NCBI GenBank assembly: GCA_963839475.1 | Contig: CAWIVH010000018.1 | Location: forward strand, 248,001 to 312,000 | Source of the DNA: CAWIVH01 sp963839475 | Lineage (GTDB): Bacteria; Acidobacteriota; UBA6911 | Reading direction: 5' to 3' | Length of the DNA stretch: 64,000 nucleotides | Shown here: piece by piece, positions 35,615 to 44,343 of the stretch | Layout: each line of letters starts with the position of its first letter | How positions within the stretch are numbered: the stretch's first letter is position 1 | Notes under the pieces: generated by a model | The model's database searches: none | The model's input: the letters and a program-made list of their open reading frames with translations, nothing else | What the model was told of the DNA's origin: nothing | Position numbers and translations under genes: made by a program

Positions 35615-35705
35615 TAAAGCCTTCGTTCCTCATTCCATCGAATGAGTCAGATTTCCGGAGAGTCCGCGAGGTCGAAGATACAATGCGCCTGGGAGAATAT
35701 TAGGG

Positions 35706-36491
35706 ATGCCGAGATACAGGCTTGTGCTGGAATACATGGGATCCCGTTATAGCGGATGGCAGATTCAGAAGAATGCCCGGACCGTTCAGGGCGACATAGC
35801 GGAGGCGATTCGCGTTGTCGCCGGCTGCGCGCCCGGCGATTTCACCGGGGCGGGCCGGACCGACGCCGGCGTGCATGCCTTGTTCCAGGTCGCGCACCTG
35901 GATCTGCCAAAGGCGTTGCCGGCCGAAAAATTGCGGCGCGACCTCAACGACACTCTGCCATCCGATATCAATATACTTAAAATAGACGTTGCCCCCTCCC
36001 GGTTCCATGCCCGGCATCATGCCGTCGCGCGCAGTTATCTGTACCAGGTGTCCACCCGCCGTTCGGCCTTCGGCAAAAAACTGGTCTGGTGGGTTCGTGA
36101 AAAGCTGGATACGACTGCCATGGAACACGCTGCGGCGCTTTTTGTCGGAATGAAGGACTGCCGCTCGTTCACCGCCGATGACCCGGAGGAGAAGTCGACC
36201 AAAGTCCACATAGAAAAGGTCGTTCTGAAAAGGGCCGGAGATCTGGTGCTGATCCGGATCGAAGGATCCCATTTCCTCTGGAAAATGGTGCGCCGCATTG
36301 TCGGCGTACTGGTGGAGGCCGGCAGAGGAAATCTCACCGAAAAGCAGATTTTGGATTTCTTCCGGGAGTCTTCTGGAGAACCGGCCCGCCTGGCGGCGCC
36401 CGCCTCAGGCCTGTTTCTCGAGCGGGTGTATTACGAGGGAGACGAGCGGCTCTCGTCCCTCGATCCGGTGCTTCAGATCAGCCACTTCTGA
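35706..36491 (+). CDS. truA: tRNA pseudouridine synthase A
   Basis: The 261-residue enzyme converts uridines 38-40 of the tRNA anticodon arm to pseudouridine. The catalytic Asp is Asp53 in GAGRTDAGVHALFQVAHLDL. YMGSRYSGWQIQKNARTVQGD near the N-terminus, SRFHARHHAVARSYLY, and MVRRIVGVLVEAGRG near the end are family hallmarks. GGAG lies about 10 bases upstream of ATG 35706. It is the only plus-strand gene between two minus-strand blocks and faces glgC with 12 bases between the stops. It looks complete and ordinary. Confidence 0.95.
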   Translation: MPRYRLVLEYMGSRYSGWQIQKNARTVQGDIAEAIRVVAGCAPGDFTGAGRTDAGVHALFQVAHLDLPKALPAEKLRRDLNDTLPSDINILKIDVAPSRFHARHHAVARSYLYQVSTRRSAFGKKLVWWVREKLDTTAMEHAAALFVGMKDCRSFTADDPEEKSTKVHIEKVVLKRAGDLVLIRIEGSHFLWKMVRRIVGVLVEAGRGNLTEKQILDFFRESSGEPARLAAPASGLFLERVYYEGDERLSSLDPVLQISHF

Positions 36492-36503
36492 GTCGTCGCC
36501 CGG

Positions 36504-37775
36504 TCAGATTACAGTCCCGGGCCGGATAAGCGCCCCCTTGGGCACCACGATAACGCCGTCGCGGATGTAATAGTTCTCCTCGTCCCGCTCCTGGAGATTG
36601 TGGGCGTTGATGATGGAAACGTTGTCTCCGATCCGCGCGTTTTTATCGATGATTGCGTTGATGATGGTGCAGTGATTGCCGATTCCGATGTTCGGAACGC
36701 CCCGGTTGAAGTTTTGCTCGAGATCTTCCGTGGTCTCAAAATTGTCGGCGCCCATGAGGATGGAATTCTTAATGGTGGTTCCGCTCCCGATGCGGCTGCG
36801 GACGCCAATGATGGAATGCTTGACATCGGCGCCGTTCAGGATGCACCCCTCGGCAATAATCGACTGATGAATATTGCAGTTGTTCAGCTTCGAGCCGGGC
36901 AGGTTGCGCGGATGGGTGTACACCGGCATCTGTTCGCTGTAAAAATTGAATTGCGGAAGACCGCTGGTTAACCCCAGATTGGCTTCGTAAAACGAACGGA
37001 TCGTCCCGATGTCCGTCCAGTAGCCATCATGGATGAAGGCAAAAACCTTGTGACGGTGAATCGCCTCGGGGAAAACTTCCTTCCCGAAATCCATGGCGTT
37101 GGATTCCGTCAACAGGTCAATCAGGAACTGTTTCTGGAAGACATAGATACCCATGCTCGCGAGGAAATCCCGGCCGGTTTCAGCCGCCAGGGAACAATCA
37201 GGCACCTCGCATTTCAAGTCGTGCAGTTGATCCGATTTCGGCTTCTCGCGGAATTCGATCACCCTCCCCTTCTGCTGGATTTTCATGATGCCCAGCCCGG
37301 TTGCAAGATCCGCAGCCACCGGAAAACCGCCCACGGTGATTTCGGCGTTGCTCTCGATGTGGAAATCGATCATCTCCCGGAAATCCATCTGGTAAAGCTG
37401 GTCACCGGACAGAATGATGATGTACTCCACGTCATAGGGGGCGAAGTGCTTGATGCTCTGCCTTACGGCGTCGGCGGTACCCTGGAACCAGTTGGGATTG
37501 TCGGGCGTCTGCTCGGCAGCCAGGATATCGACAAAGCCGCCATTGAACATATCGAACTTGTACGTCTGGACGATGTGCTTGTTGAGCGAAGCGGAATTGA
37601 ACTGAGTGAGAACGAAGATTTTGTTGATGCCGGAATTCAGGCAGTTACTGATGGGGATGTCGATGATCCGGTACTTGCCACCCAGTGGAACTGCTGGCTT
37701 GCTGCGGAATTTGGTAAGAGGAAACAACCGTTGCCCTTGGCCGCCACTCAACACAATCCCCATGACATCCTGCAT
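36504..37775 (-). CDS. glgC: Glucose-1-phosphate adenylyltransferase
   Basis: This 423-residue enzyme makes ADP-glucose, the first committed step of glycogen synthesis. The nucleotidyl-transferase core opens GIVLSGGQGQRLFPLTKFRS with KPAVPLGG after it, the metal/sugar region has GDQLYQMD, and IEFREKPK and YWTDIGTIRSFYEANL follow at the usual places. A left-handed beta-helix C-terminus completes it. AAGGAG lies 5 bases before the ATG. It starts 42 bases after hisIE on the same strand, so it probably belongs to the his transcript, an odd pairing of histidine and storage-carbon genes. Residue layout resembles the cyanobacterial/acidobacterial form. Confidence 0.95.
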   Translation of the reverse strand: MQDVMGIVLSGGQGQRLFPLTKFRSKPAVPLGGKYRIIDIPISNCLNSGINKIFVLTQFNSASLNKHIVQTYKFDMFNGGFVDILAAEQTPDNPNWFQGTADAVRQSIKHFAPYDVEYIIILSGDQLYQMDFREMIDFHIESNAEITVGGFPVAADLATGLGIMKIQQKGRVIEFREKPKSDQLHDLKCEVPDCSLAAETGRDFLASMGIYVFQKQFLIDLLTESNAMDFGKEVFPEAIHRHKVFAFIHDGYWTDIGTIRSFYEANLGLTSGLPQFNFYSEQMPVYTHPRNLPGSKLNNCNIHQSIIAEGCILNGADVKHSIIGVRSRIGSGTTIKNSILMGADNFETTEDLEQNFNRGVPNIGIGNHCTIINAIIDKNARIGDNVSIINAHNLQERDEENYYIRDGVIVVPKGALIRPGTVI

Positions 37776-37817
37776 AATGGCTCCTTTAGTAGTACGGGCG
37801 ATTATAGCTTTTTTGGA

Positions 37818-38444
37818 TTATTTTCGGCGAGAACGAAGTTCGCCGGCAATCTCGGATAATGGAATGCCCATTTGCCGCAAGGCGACCAAAAGGTGAAACA
37901 ATAGGTCGGAAACCTCGCGAACGGTTTCCTGCCGGTCTCCGCTGAGCCCTGCCAGAATGGTTTCCACCGCTTCCTCGCCAACCTTCTGGAATATCCGCTT
38001 GGCTCCGCTTTCGAATAGCTTCGTGGTATAGGAACCGGCGGGAAGTTCGTTTTTGCGGCGCTCAACCAGGCGTTCAAGTTCTCCTAACAGGGCGCCAATC
38101 GTCTCGGGGCTCAGGGGGGCGAACCCTTCCACGTCCGAGTGGAAGCATGTGCGCGCCCCGGTGTGGCATGCCGGGCCAAGGGGCCGCACCTGCACGACGA
38201 CCGCATCGCCGTCGCAATCCGCGGCCAAACCGGCGACTTTCTGCACGTTGCCCGAGGTAGCGCCTTTATGCCAGAGTTCACCACGGCTCCGGCTGTAGAA
38301 AACCGTTTCTCCCAATTCGAGCGTTTTGGCAATGCTTTCCCGGCTCATGTAAGCAAGTGTCAGGACTTCTCCCGTATCCGCATCCTGGACGACGGCGGGG
38401 ATCAGGCCGTTCGCATCCCATGTGAGGTCCTCCATCCTGATCAT
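37818..38444 (-). CDS. hisIE: Bifunctional phosphoribosyl-AMP cyclohydrolase / phosphoribosyl-ATP pyrophosphatase
   Basis: About 208 residues carry two histidine steps. The HisI half (about residues 1-115) has VVQDADTGEVLTLAYMS, FYSRSRGELWHKGATSG and the zinc ligands in AADCDGDAV and GPACHTGARTCFH. The HisE half (about 120-208) has SYTTKLFESGAKRIFQKVGE, EEAVETILAG and VSDLLFHLLVAL. It converts PR-ATP to PR-AMP and then to ProFAR. ATG 38444 is preferred because GGAGG lies about 11 bases upstream, but ATG 38435 is possible. It is 19 bases after hisF. Confidence 0.95.
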   Translation of the reverse strand: MIRMEDLTWDANGLIPAVVQDADTGEVLTLAYMSRESIAKTLELGETVFYSRSRGELWHKGATSGNVQKVAGLAADCDGDAVVVQVRPLGPACHTGARTCFHSDVEGFAPLSPETIGALLGELERLVERRKNELPAGSYTTKLFESGAKRIFQKVGEEAVETILAGLSGDRQETVREVSDLLFHLLVALRQMGIPLSEIAGELRSRRK

Positions 38445-38463
38445 GATGATCTTCGCCTCCAGT

Positions 38464-39261
38464 TTATGTGGCCTCGGTCCCGGAGCCGGTAAGTCGCACA
38501 GGTATGCCCCGGTGGCGCAGGAACTGCTTGGCTTCAGCGATGGTGTGCTGGCCGAAATGAAAAATCGAGGCGGCCAGGGCCGCGCTTGCGTGACCCTGCT
38601 CAAATGCCTCCGCCAGGTGCACAAGTTCGCCGCATCCGCCCGAAGCGATGATAGGTATCTGCACCTGCGCTGCGGCAGTCCGGTTCAGCAGGTTGTCATA
38701 GCCGATTTTAGTGCCGTCGCGATCCATAGAGGTGAGCAATATTTCCCCGGCGCCCATGTCAGCCACGCGGCGAATCCATTCCACTGCCTCCAGCGAGGTC
38801 AGAGTGCGACCGCCGTGGGTGGTCACTTCCCATCGGGGATTGCCCTCGTCCCAGGGGCGGCACCGGCGCGCGTCGACCGCGACGACGATGCATTGGGAGC
38901 CGAAGTAGCGGGAGGAATCAGCCACCAGGCGGGGATTTTCCACCGCAGCGGTATTCAGGGAGATCTTGTCAGCGCCCGCACGCAGGATTTCCTGGATATC
39001 CTGGAGCGAGCGCAGCCCGCCTCCGACGGTAAAAGGGATGAAGACATTATCGGCCACATCGCGGACCATGCGGGTGACGATGTTGCGTCGATCCGAAGAT
39101 GCCGTTATGTCCAGGAACACGAGCTCGTCCGCCCCCTCGGAATCATAACGCACGCCGGCTTCCACGGGATCGCCGGCGTCGCGCAGGTTTACGAAGTGGG
39201 TTCCCTTGACGACTCGCCCGTCCCGGACATCCAGGCAGGGAATGATTCTCTTTGCCAGCAT
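38464..39261 (-). CDS. hisF: Imidazole glycerol phosphate synthase, cyclase subunit
   Basis: This 265-residue beta/alpha barrel takes ammonia from HisH and closes the imidazole ring to give IGP and AICAR. The catalytic Asp of strand 1 is in MLAKRIIPCLDVRDGRVVKG, and the second one is in LLTSMDRDGTKIGYD. GGGLRSLQDIQ, SLNTAAVENP and IASGGCGELVHL are the phosphate-binding loops. It follows hisA by 1 base (stop at 39263) and is followed by hisIE. All catalytic residues are present. Confidence 0.96.
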   Translation of the reverse strand: MLAKRIIPCLDVRDGRVVKGTHFVNLRDAGDPVEAGVRYDSEGADELVFLDITASSDRRNIVTRMVRDVADNVFIPFTVGGGLRSLQDIQEILRAGADKISLNTAAVENPRLVADSSRYFGSQCIVVAVDARRCRPWDEGNPRWEVTTHGGRTLTSLEAVEWIRRVADMGAGEILLTSMDRDGTKIGYDNLLNRTAAAQVQIPIIASGGCGELVHLAEAFEQGHASAALAASIFHFGQHTIAEAKQFLRHRGIPVRLTGSGTEAT

Positions 39262-39262
39262 T

Positions 39263-40012
39263 TCAAGACCAGGAATTCAGCTGGGCTTGCATGGATGGAA
39301 GATCGATTCTCTTCTCGTAGAGGGAGCGGCCCAGAATCACCCCTTCCACACCGGAGCCCCGGTTTTCCCACAAAGCACGAACATCGGCCGGGCTGGAAGC
39401 CCCGCCACTGGCTATCACTCGGATTCCCGTTGTGCGGGCCAGCCGCGCGGTCTCTTCGACATTGGTACCTGTCAGCATGCCGTCGCGCGAGACATCCGTG
39501 TATATGACACGTGTTACTCCTGCATCTCTCATTTGTTTTGCCAGATCCAGCGCAAGCAGACCGGTCCGGTCCACCCAGCCGCGCAGCGCCGCGTAACCGT
39601 CCCGTGCATCGATGGCCACCAGGATAGCATCCCCGAACCGTCGCACGGCCGCCGATACCAGTTCAGGCTGCTCCACCGCAATCGTTCCCAGGATCGCCCG
39701 GCTGGCTCCGGCGGCGAACACCCGCTCCAGGTGAGCCATACTCCTCAAACCGCCGCCAAACTGGACCGGGATGGTCAATCCCTGAAAAATGGACTGTGCG
39801 ACCCGGAGATGCTGTGATTCGCCTGCAAAAGCGCCGTCCAGGTCCACGAGGTGAAGGCGAGCTGCCCCCAGCGACTGCCAGTGCAACGCCATCGCCAGCG
39901 GGTCGTTGCCATATTCGGTGGCCCGCGACATTTCGCCTTCCTGGAGGCGAACGCATTTGCCGCCCTTCAGGTCGATTGCCGGTATGAGTTCAAAATCCGT
40001 TTTGTTGATCAC
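39263..40012 (-). CDS. hisA: ProFAR isomerase (5'-ProFAR to PRFAR)
   Basis: HisA is a TIM barrel of about 249 residues that isomerises the aminoaldose substrate to the aminoketose. The catalytic Asp is in FELIPAIDLKGGKCVRLQ and its partner in IYTDVSRDGMLTGTN. VQFGGGLRS and ASGGASSPAD bind the phosphates. The start is not certain. GTG 40012 gives the usual family length, whereas GTG 40057 would add 15 residues. It lies just after hisH (stop 40070) and before hisF. Confidence 0.94.
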   Translation of the reverse strand: MINKTDFELIPAIDLKGGKCVRLQEGEMSRATEYGNDPLAMALHWQSLGAARLHLVDLDGAFAGESQHLRVAQSIFQGLTIPVQFGGGLRSMAHLERVFAAGASRAILGTIAVEQPELVSAAVRRFGDAILVAIDARDGYAALRGWVDRTGLLALDLAKQMRDAGVTRVIYTDVSRDGMLTGTNVEETARLARTTGIRVIASGGASSPADVRALWENRGSGVEGVILGRSLYEKRIDLPSMQAQLNSWS

Positions 40013-40069
40013 TCCCGATCCGATCTCACATGAATTCGATCGAGCCTGTGGCTGCACAATTCCTGGAAC

Positions 40070-40690
40070 TCAACCCATGTTTAAAAAATTCTGCAGCAGC
40101 CTGCGGCCCGCCTCCTGGCTTTTTTCCGGGTGGAACTGAGCCCCGCAGATATTCCCCCGACGCCCCAGTGAGCAGAAGCGGTGCCCGTAGTCGGTGCGGG
40201 CGAGCACCGTGGATTCATCAACCGGCTCCACGAAATAGGAGTGGACGAAATAAAAATAGGCCCCTTCGGTTATGCCATCCGTCAGGGGATCGGGCCGTAT
40301 ATCTTCCACCTGATTCCAGCCGACATGAGGCACATGGAGGCCTGGCCCCTCCAGCCGGCGGACACGTCCCGCGATCAGCCCGAGTCCCTCATGAATCCCG
40401 AATTCCTCGCTTTCGCGAAAAAGCAACTGAAAACCGAGGCACAAACCGAGCAAAGGCACGCCTTTTCCCGCAGCTTCGAGAATGGCCTGGTCGAGCCCGA
40501 GCTTTTTAAGCACCCGCATGGCGTCTCCGAACGCGCCGACGCCCGGCAGGATGAGCCGGCCGCTTTTGCGCACCACCTCCGGGTCCCCGGAGATCCGGCC
40601 GGTTCCGCCCACGGCGGCGAGCGCTCGCTCCACGCTGCGCAGGTTGTTCATCCCGTAGTCGACGATCGTTGTTGCCCGATCCGCAACCAT
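40070..40690 (-). CDS. hisH: Imidazole glycerol phosphate synthase, glutamine amidotransferase subunit
   Basis: The 206-residue class I amidotransferase supplies ammonia to HisF. The nucleophile is Cys84 in PLLGLCLGFQLLF, and the His-Glu pair lies in GAQFHPEKSQEAG. IVDYGMNNLRSV at the N-terminus and LPGVGAFGDAM (oxyanion region) are typical. ATG 40690 is preferred over 40756 because AGGAG lies 10 bases upstream and only the shorter form matches the family start. It begins 2 bases after the hisB stop codon. Translational coupling with hisB is likely. Confidence 0.95.
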   Translation of the reverse strand: MVADRATTIVDYGMNNLRSVERALAAVGGTGRISGDPEVVRKSGRLILPGVGAFGDAMRVLKKLGLDQAILEAAGKGVPLLGLCLGFQLLFRESEEFGIHEGLGLIAGRVRRLEGPGLHVPHVGWNQVEDIRPDPLTDGITEGAYFYFVHSYFVEPVDESTVLARTDYGHRFCSLGRRGNICGAQFHPEKSQEAGRRLLQNFLNMG

Positions 40691-40692
40691 GC

Positions 40693-41283
40693 CTATAAAA
40701 CTCCTTTGGTGGAGGGAATTCCCTGCACGCGCGGCTCGATCCGGGTGGCATGGCAAAGAGCGCGTCCGGCGGCTTTGAAAATGGCCTCGAAAATATGGTG
40801 GGTATTGCTGCCGTATAAGAGCTCGATGTGGACATTGATCCGCGCATGAGTCGCTACTGCCTTCCAGAACTCCTCCACCAGTTCGCAGTCAAGAGTCCCA
40901 ACGCGTTCGCGCGCCACCTCGACACGATAAACGAGATAGGGCCTGCCGGAGAGGTCCAGAACAACTCGCGCCAGCGATTCATCCATGGGGTAGTAGGCAT
41001 GCGCGAATCTCGCGATGCCCGCTTTCCCGCCCAGCGCCTTCTCCAGCGCCAGTCCAAGACAGATCCCGATGTCCTCCACGGAATGATGAGGATCGATCTC
41101 CAGGTCGCCTTTGCAGGCAACATCCAGATCGAAAAGCCCGTGCTTGGCGAAGAGCGCCAGCATATGGTCGAGGAAAGGCACCCCGGTGGCGATTTTACTT
41201 GATCCCGAGCCGTCGAGGTTAAGCGTGACAGCCACGTCGGTTTCATTGGTTTTCCGGCTGATCGAAGCGATCCGTTCGCTCAT
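40693..41283 (-). CDS. hisB: Imidazoleglycerol-phosphate dehydratase (monofunctional)
   Basis: The 196-residue enzyme removes water from IGP to give imidazoleacetol phosphate and uses two manganese ions. The repeated metal motifs are seen as FLDHMLALFAKHG with DPHHSVEDIGICLG, then FAHAYYPMDESLA and LYGSNTHHIFEAIFKAAGRA. It is monofunctional, lacking the N-terminal histidinol-phosphatase domain of the enterobacterial HisB, and no such phosphatase is seen in the window. ATG 41283 has AGGAG 7 bases before it. The in-frame GTG at 41298 does not fit as well. It begins 11 bases after the hisC stop. Confidence 0.96.
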   Translation of the reverse strand: MSERIASISRKTNETDVAVTLNLDGSGSSKIATGVPFLDHMLALFAKHGLFDLDVACKGDLEIDPHHSVEDIGICLGLALEKALGGKAGIARFAHAYYPMDESLARVVLDLSGRPYLVYRVEVARERVGTLDCELVEEFWKAVATHARINVHIELLYGSNTHHIFEAIFKAAGRALCHATRIEPRVQGIPSTKGVL

Positions 41284-41294
41284 TTCGGGGCTCC

Positions 41295-42401
41295 TCACAA
41301 TGGGGCGGAATCATCCGCCGCCGTTATTTCCAGGCACGTTTTCAATGAAGAGAGAAACCGGTCATTTTCCCGGGGCGATCCGACGGTGACCCGCAGGCAT
41401 TTCGAGAGCATAGGATACCCGGACACATCACGAATCAGGACACCCTGCTGGTAGAGTTCATCGAACACCCGGCGGGGAGCCGCAGGAACCTGAAACAGGA
41501 AGAAATTCGCACCTGTGGGATAGACACGCACTCCGGGGAACCGCGCGAGTTCGCGGCCCAGGCGCTCACGTTCCGAGAGGATCGACTGGATCGCCGGTTG
41601 GAAACGATCCAGGTTTTGCAGCGCCACTTCGGCGGCGCACAGGCTAAACTGGTTGATATTGTAAGGAAGCTTGGCCTTGGCAATCTGGACGGCGAGTTCA
41701 GGGTGTGCCATCAGATAACCCACGCGCAGCCCGGCCATGCCCATCGCCTTGGAAAAGGTCCGAGTAATGATCAACCGAGGATGGCTCTCCAGATAGTGCA
41801 GCGCCGTCTTCCCCGAGAACTCGAAATAAGCCTCATCAATAAGAACATGTCCCTGGAAACCGTCCAGGATCGACTCCAGTTGCACAGCGTCCAGCTCCGA
41901 ACCGGTCGGATTGTTGGGGCTGCAGGCGATCAAAATCCTGGCCCCAGTCGAATTCGCCCTTTCGACCAGCCTGGCGGCATCGTACCTCATATCGTCGTTC
42001 AGCGGCACCTGGACGATATCCGCACCCAGGATCTGCGACACCAGCCCGTATACCGTAAAGGTGGGCGAAGGCAGGACGACCGGCGTGCGATCGCGGACCA
42101 GGACCATCAGCGTTGCCAGGAGCAGTTCGTTCGATCCGTTGCCGACGAGGACCCCGTCCTTGCGCCAGCCGGCAAAATCCGCTAATTGTTCCTGGAGCTT
42201 TTCCGGGACAAAATCAGGGTAGCGCGACCAACTCCGAACCTTGTAGCGCCTGATGACCTCCTCTTTGAGGTCAAGAGGGAAATCGTAGGGATTCTCATTC
42301 TGATTCAGCTTCACGTCCGCGTAGTACGCGCGCAAAGTGTAGGCCGGGGCACACAGAACCTCTTCTTTGACACCCTCGACCGACGGATGACGGGCTGTCA
42401 T
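41295..42401 (-). CDS. hisC: Histidinol-phosphate aminotransferase
   Basis: This 368-residue fold-type I PLP enzyme transaminates imidazoleacetol phosphate with glutamate. KLNQNENPYDFP near the N-terminus binds substrate, CSPNNPTGSELD and LIDEAYFEFSG are the PLP ring and Asp/Tyr contacts, and the Schiff-base Lys is in RTFSKAMGMAGLRVGY. RVTVGSPRENDRFL near the end provides the carboxylate-binding Arg. The start overlaps the hisD stop by 4 bases (ATGA-type), and hisB follows by 11 bases. Complete. Confidence 0.95.
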   Translation of the reverse strand: MTARHPSVEGVKEEVLCAPAYTLRAYYADVKLNQNENPYDFPLDLKEEVIRRYKVRSWSRYPDFVPEKLQEQLADFAGWRKDGVLVGNGSNELLLATLMVLVRDRTPVVLPSPTFTVYGLVSQILGADIVQVPLNDDMRYDAARLVERANSTGARILIACSPNNPTGSELDAVQLESILDGFQGHVLIDEAYFEFSGKTALHYLESHPRLIITRTFSKAMGMAGLRVGYLMAHPELAVQIAKAKLPYNINQFSLCAAEVALQNLDRFQPAIQSILSERERLGRELARFPGVRVYPTGANFFLFQVPAAPRRVFDELYQQGVLIRDVSGYPMLSKCLRVTVGSPRENDRFLSSLKTCLEITAADDSAPL

Positions 42402-43717
42402 GGAAGGTCCTCCCCTTCATCCGAGCGGCGCCCGGAATCCTCCTGCCTGATGGCAACCGACCTTGCGTGAGCATCCAACCCCTCCGATAGGGCGAGTTTC
42501 TCGATTGAGCGCCAGGTGCGGGCCAGCTCTTCGCGCGAATAGTGAATGATGCTGGTCTTGCGTACAAAATCGTAGACGCCGAGCGGGGAGAAGAAGCGGG
42601 CGGTCCCCCCGGTCGGGAGGACGTGATTGCTGCCCGCGAAATAGTCGCCTACGGCCTCGGGGGAGTAATCGCCGTAGAAAATCGCCCCGGCGCACGGCAC
42701 CCGGTCGATCGCCGATTTAGGTATGCTTGAGAAAATTTCCAGGTGCTCGGGCGCGAGTTCATTGATCCATTCGGCCGCATCCATGTAACTGTCCAGCACC
42801 ACCAAGGCGCCATAGTCCTGCAGGGATTTCTTCGCGATGGACTTGCGCGGCAGCCCGTTCAACTGCTTCTCGATTTCCTGTCCGACCAGCACGGCGTGCG
42901 GAGCCGAATCCGTGAAACAAATGGCGCTGGCGGCGGGATCGTGCTCGGCCTGCGACAGCATGTCGGCGGCGATAAATCGTGGATTGTCACCCGCGGAGCA
43001 CAGGACGACAACCTCGCTGGGTCCCGCGATCATGTCGATATCGACTTCGCCGAATACTTCCTTTTTGGCTGCCGTGACATACAGGTTTCCGGGACCGACA
43101 ATCTTGTCGACCCGGCGGATGCTTTGGGTGCCGTAGGCCAGAGCGGCAATCGCTTGAGCCCCGCCCACACGGTAGATCTCCTGAACCTGCAGCAGGCGGA
43201 GGGCAGCGGCGATCACGGGGTGACGCTGAAATGTACCGGGTGGCGTTACGACCACGATGCGCGGGACTCCCGCGATTTTTGCAGGGACTACATTCATCAG
43301 GACCGATGACGGATAGGCGGCGCTGCCGCCAGGCACGTACAAGCCCACGCTGCCAAGCGGAGTTACTCTCTGGCCAAGGGTAACTCCTCTGCGGGTGAAA
43401 TCCCATGAATTCTGGAGCTGCCGGGAATGATAGGCGCGGATGTTGAAGATGGCTTTTTCGAGCTCCAGCACTACAGCGGGATCGGCTTTCGCCGCGGCGG
43501 CGCGAAGTTCTTTCGGCTGAACCCGAAGGCCGGCGGCGGTCATTTTCACCTGGTCCAGCTCCCTGGTCCAGCGAAGCAGCGCCCTATCTCCTTCGCTGCG
43601 GACTTCGCTCAGGATGCGCCGCACTTTGCTCCGCACAGGGCCGGAAATCAGGCTTTTGCGTTTTTCGAGCCTGGCGAAAAACCGACTGCGATCGGCCGAT
43701 CTGAAGATGGGGATCAT
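42398..43717 (-). CDS. hisD: Histidinol dehydrogenase
   Basis: The enzyme (439 residues) carries out the last two oxidations from histidinol to histidine with NAD and zinc. Signatures are LYVPGGSAAYPSSVLMN, VTPPGTFQRHPVIAAAL, RVGGAQAIAALAYGTQSI, DMIAGPSEVVVL, DMLSQAEHDPAAS and APEHLEIF, which hold the zinc ligands and the catalytic Glu-His. ATG 43717 (MIPIFRSADRSRF) is preferred over the much longer open frame, since it overlaps the hisG stop by 4 bases, so the two are translationally coupled. Confidence 0.95.
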   Translation of the reverse strand: MIPIFRSADRSRFFARLEKRKSLISGPVRSKVRRILSEVRSEGDRALLRWTRELDQVKMTAAGLRVQPKELRAAAAKADPAVVLELEKAIFNIRAYHSRQLQNSWDFTRRGVTLGQRVTPLGSVGLYVPGGSAAYPSSVLMNVVPAKIAGVPRIVVVTPPGTFQRHPVIAAALRLLQVQEIYRVGGAQAIAALAYGTQSIRRVDKIVGPGNLYVTAAKKEVFGEVDIDMIAGPSEVVVLCSAGDNPRFIAADMLSQAEHDPAASAICFTDSAPHAVLVGQEIEKQLNGLPRKSIAKKSLQDYGALVVLDSYMDAAEWINELAPEHLEIFSSIPKSAIDRVPCAGAIFYGDYSPEAVGDYFAGSNHVLPTGGTARFFSPLGVYDFVRKTSIIHYSREELARTWRSIEKLALSEGLDAHARSVAIRQEDSGRRSDEGEDLP

Positions 43718-44343
43718 GCCAGTGCCTTTCTCAGCCTGCCGAGGAAATCCTGGACCTCGGAATGCTGCACGTGGAAGCTCGCCCGGTTCACAACCACTCG
43801 AGCGGAAGATTCCACGATTTCTTCCAGCACCTCGAGCCCGTTCTCCTGCAGGGTTCTGCCGGTTTCGACCAGATCGACGATTTTTTCGGCCAGATCCAGG
43901 TTTGGGGCCAATTCCACCGAGCCCGTCAAATAGACGACCTCGACCGGCAGCCCCCGGCTGCGGAAAAACCGCTCCGCGATTCGCGGGTACTTGGTGGCGA
44001 CCCTCGTGGTCGACAAAAGGTTGTGACTTTCTGGAGACTCGTCCATTTTCCCGGCCAGCACGAGCCGGCATCGTCCGAAATTGAGGTCCAGCGGCTGATG
44101 CAGATCTGGCGCCACTTCGAGAAGCACGTCGCGGCCGCAAATCCCCACCGCCGCTACGCCGTATTCCACGTAAGTGGGCAGGTCCATCGGTTTCACCAGC
44201 AGAAATCGGTATTGCCCGGTGGAGTCTTCGGCGATCAGCCGCCTCGAGGTGTGAATGTCCTCAGGGACCTGGATCCCGGCACGGGACAGAAATTCAACCG
44301 TGGGCTCAAACAGGCGGCCTTTCGAGAGGGCGAGGGTCAGCAC
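43714..44343 (-). CDS. hisG: ATP phosphoribosyltransferase, short form
   Basis: The 209-residue catalytic subunit condenses ATP and PRPP in the first step of histidine synthesis. It has LTLALSKGRLFEPTVEFL, YVEYGVAAVGICGRDVLLE, and the PRPP loop in VVYLTGSVELAPNLDLAEKI. It lacks the C-terminal regulatory domain of long HisG and therefore needs HisZ, encoded directly upstream. The start is GTG 44343, right after the hisZ stop, with GGAGG 6 bases before. Feedback inhibition by histidine is then expected to act through HisZ. Confidence 0.96.
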   Translation of the reverse strand: MLTLALSKGRLFEPTVEFLSRAGIQVPEDIHTSRRLIAEDSTGQYRFLLVKPMDLPTYVEYGVAAVGICGRDVLLEVAPDLHQPLDLNFGRCRLVLAGKMDESPESHNLLSTTRVATKYPRIAERFFRSRGLPVEVVYLTGSVELAPNLDLAEKIVDLVETGRTLQENGLEVLEEIVESSARVVVNRASFHVQHSEVQDFLGRLRKALA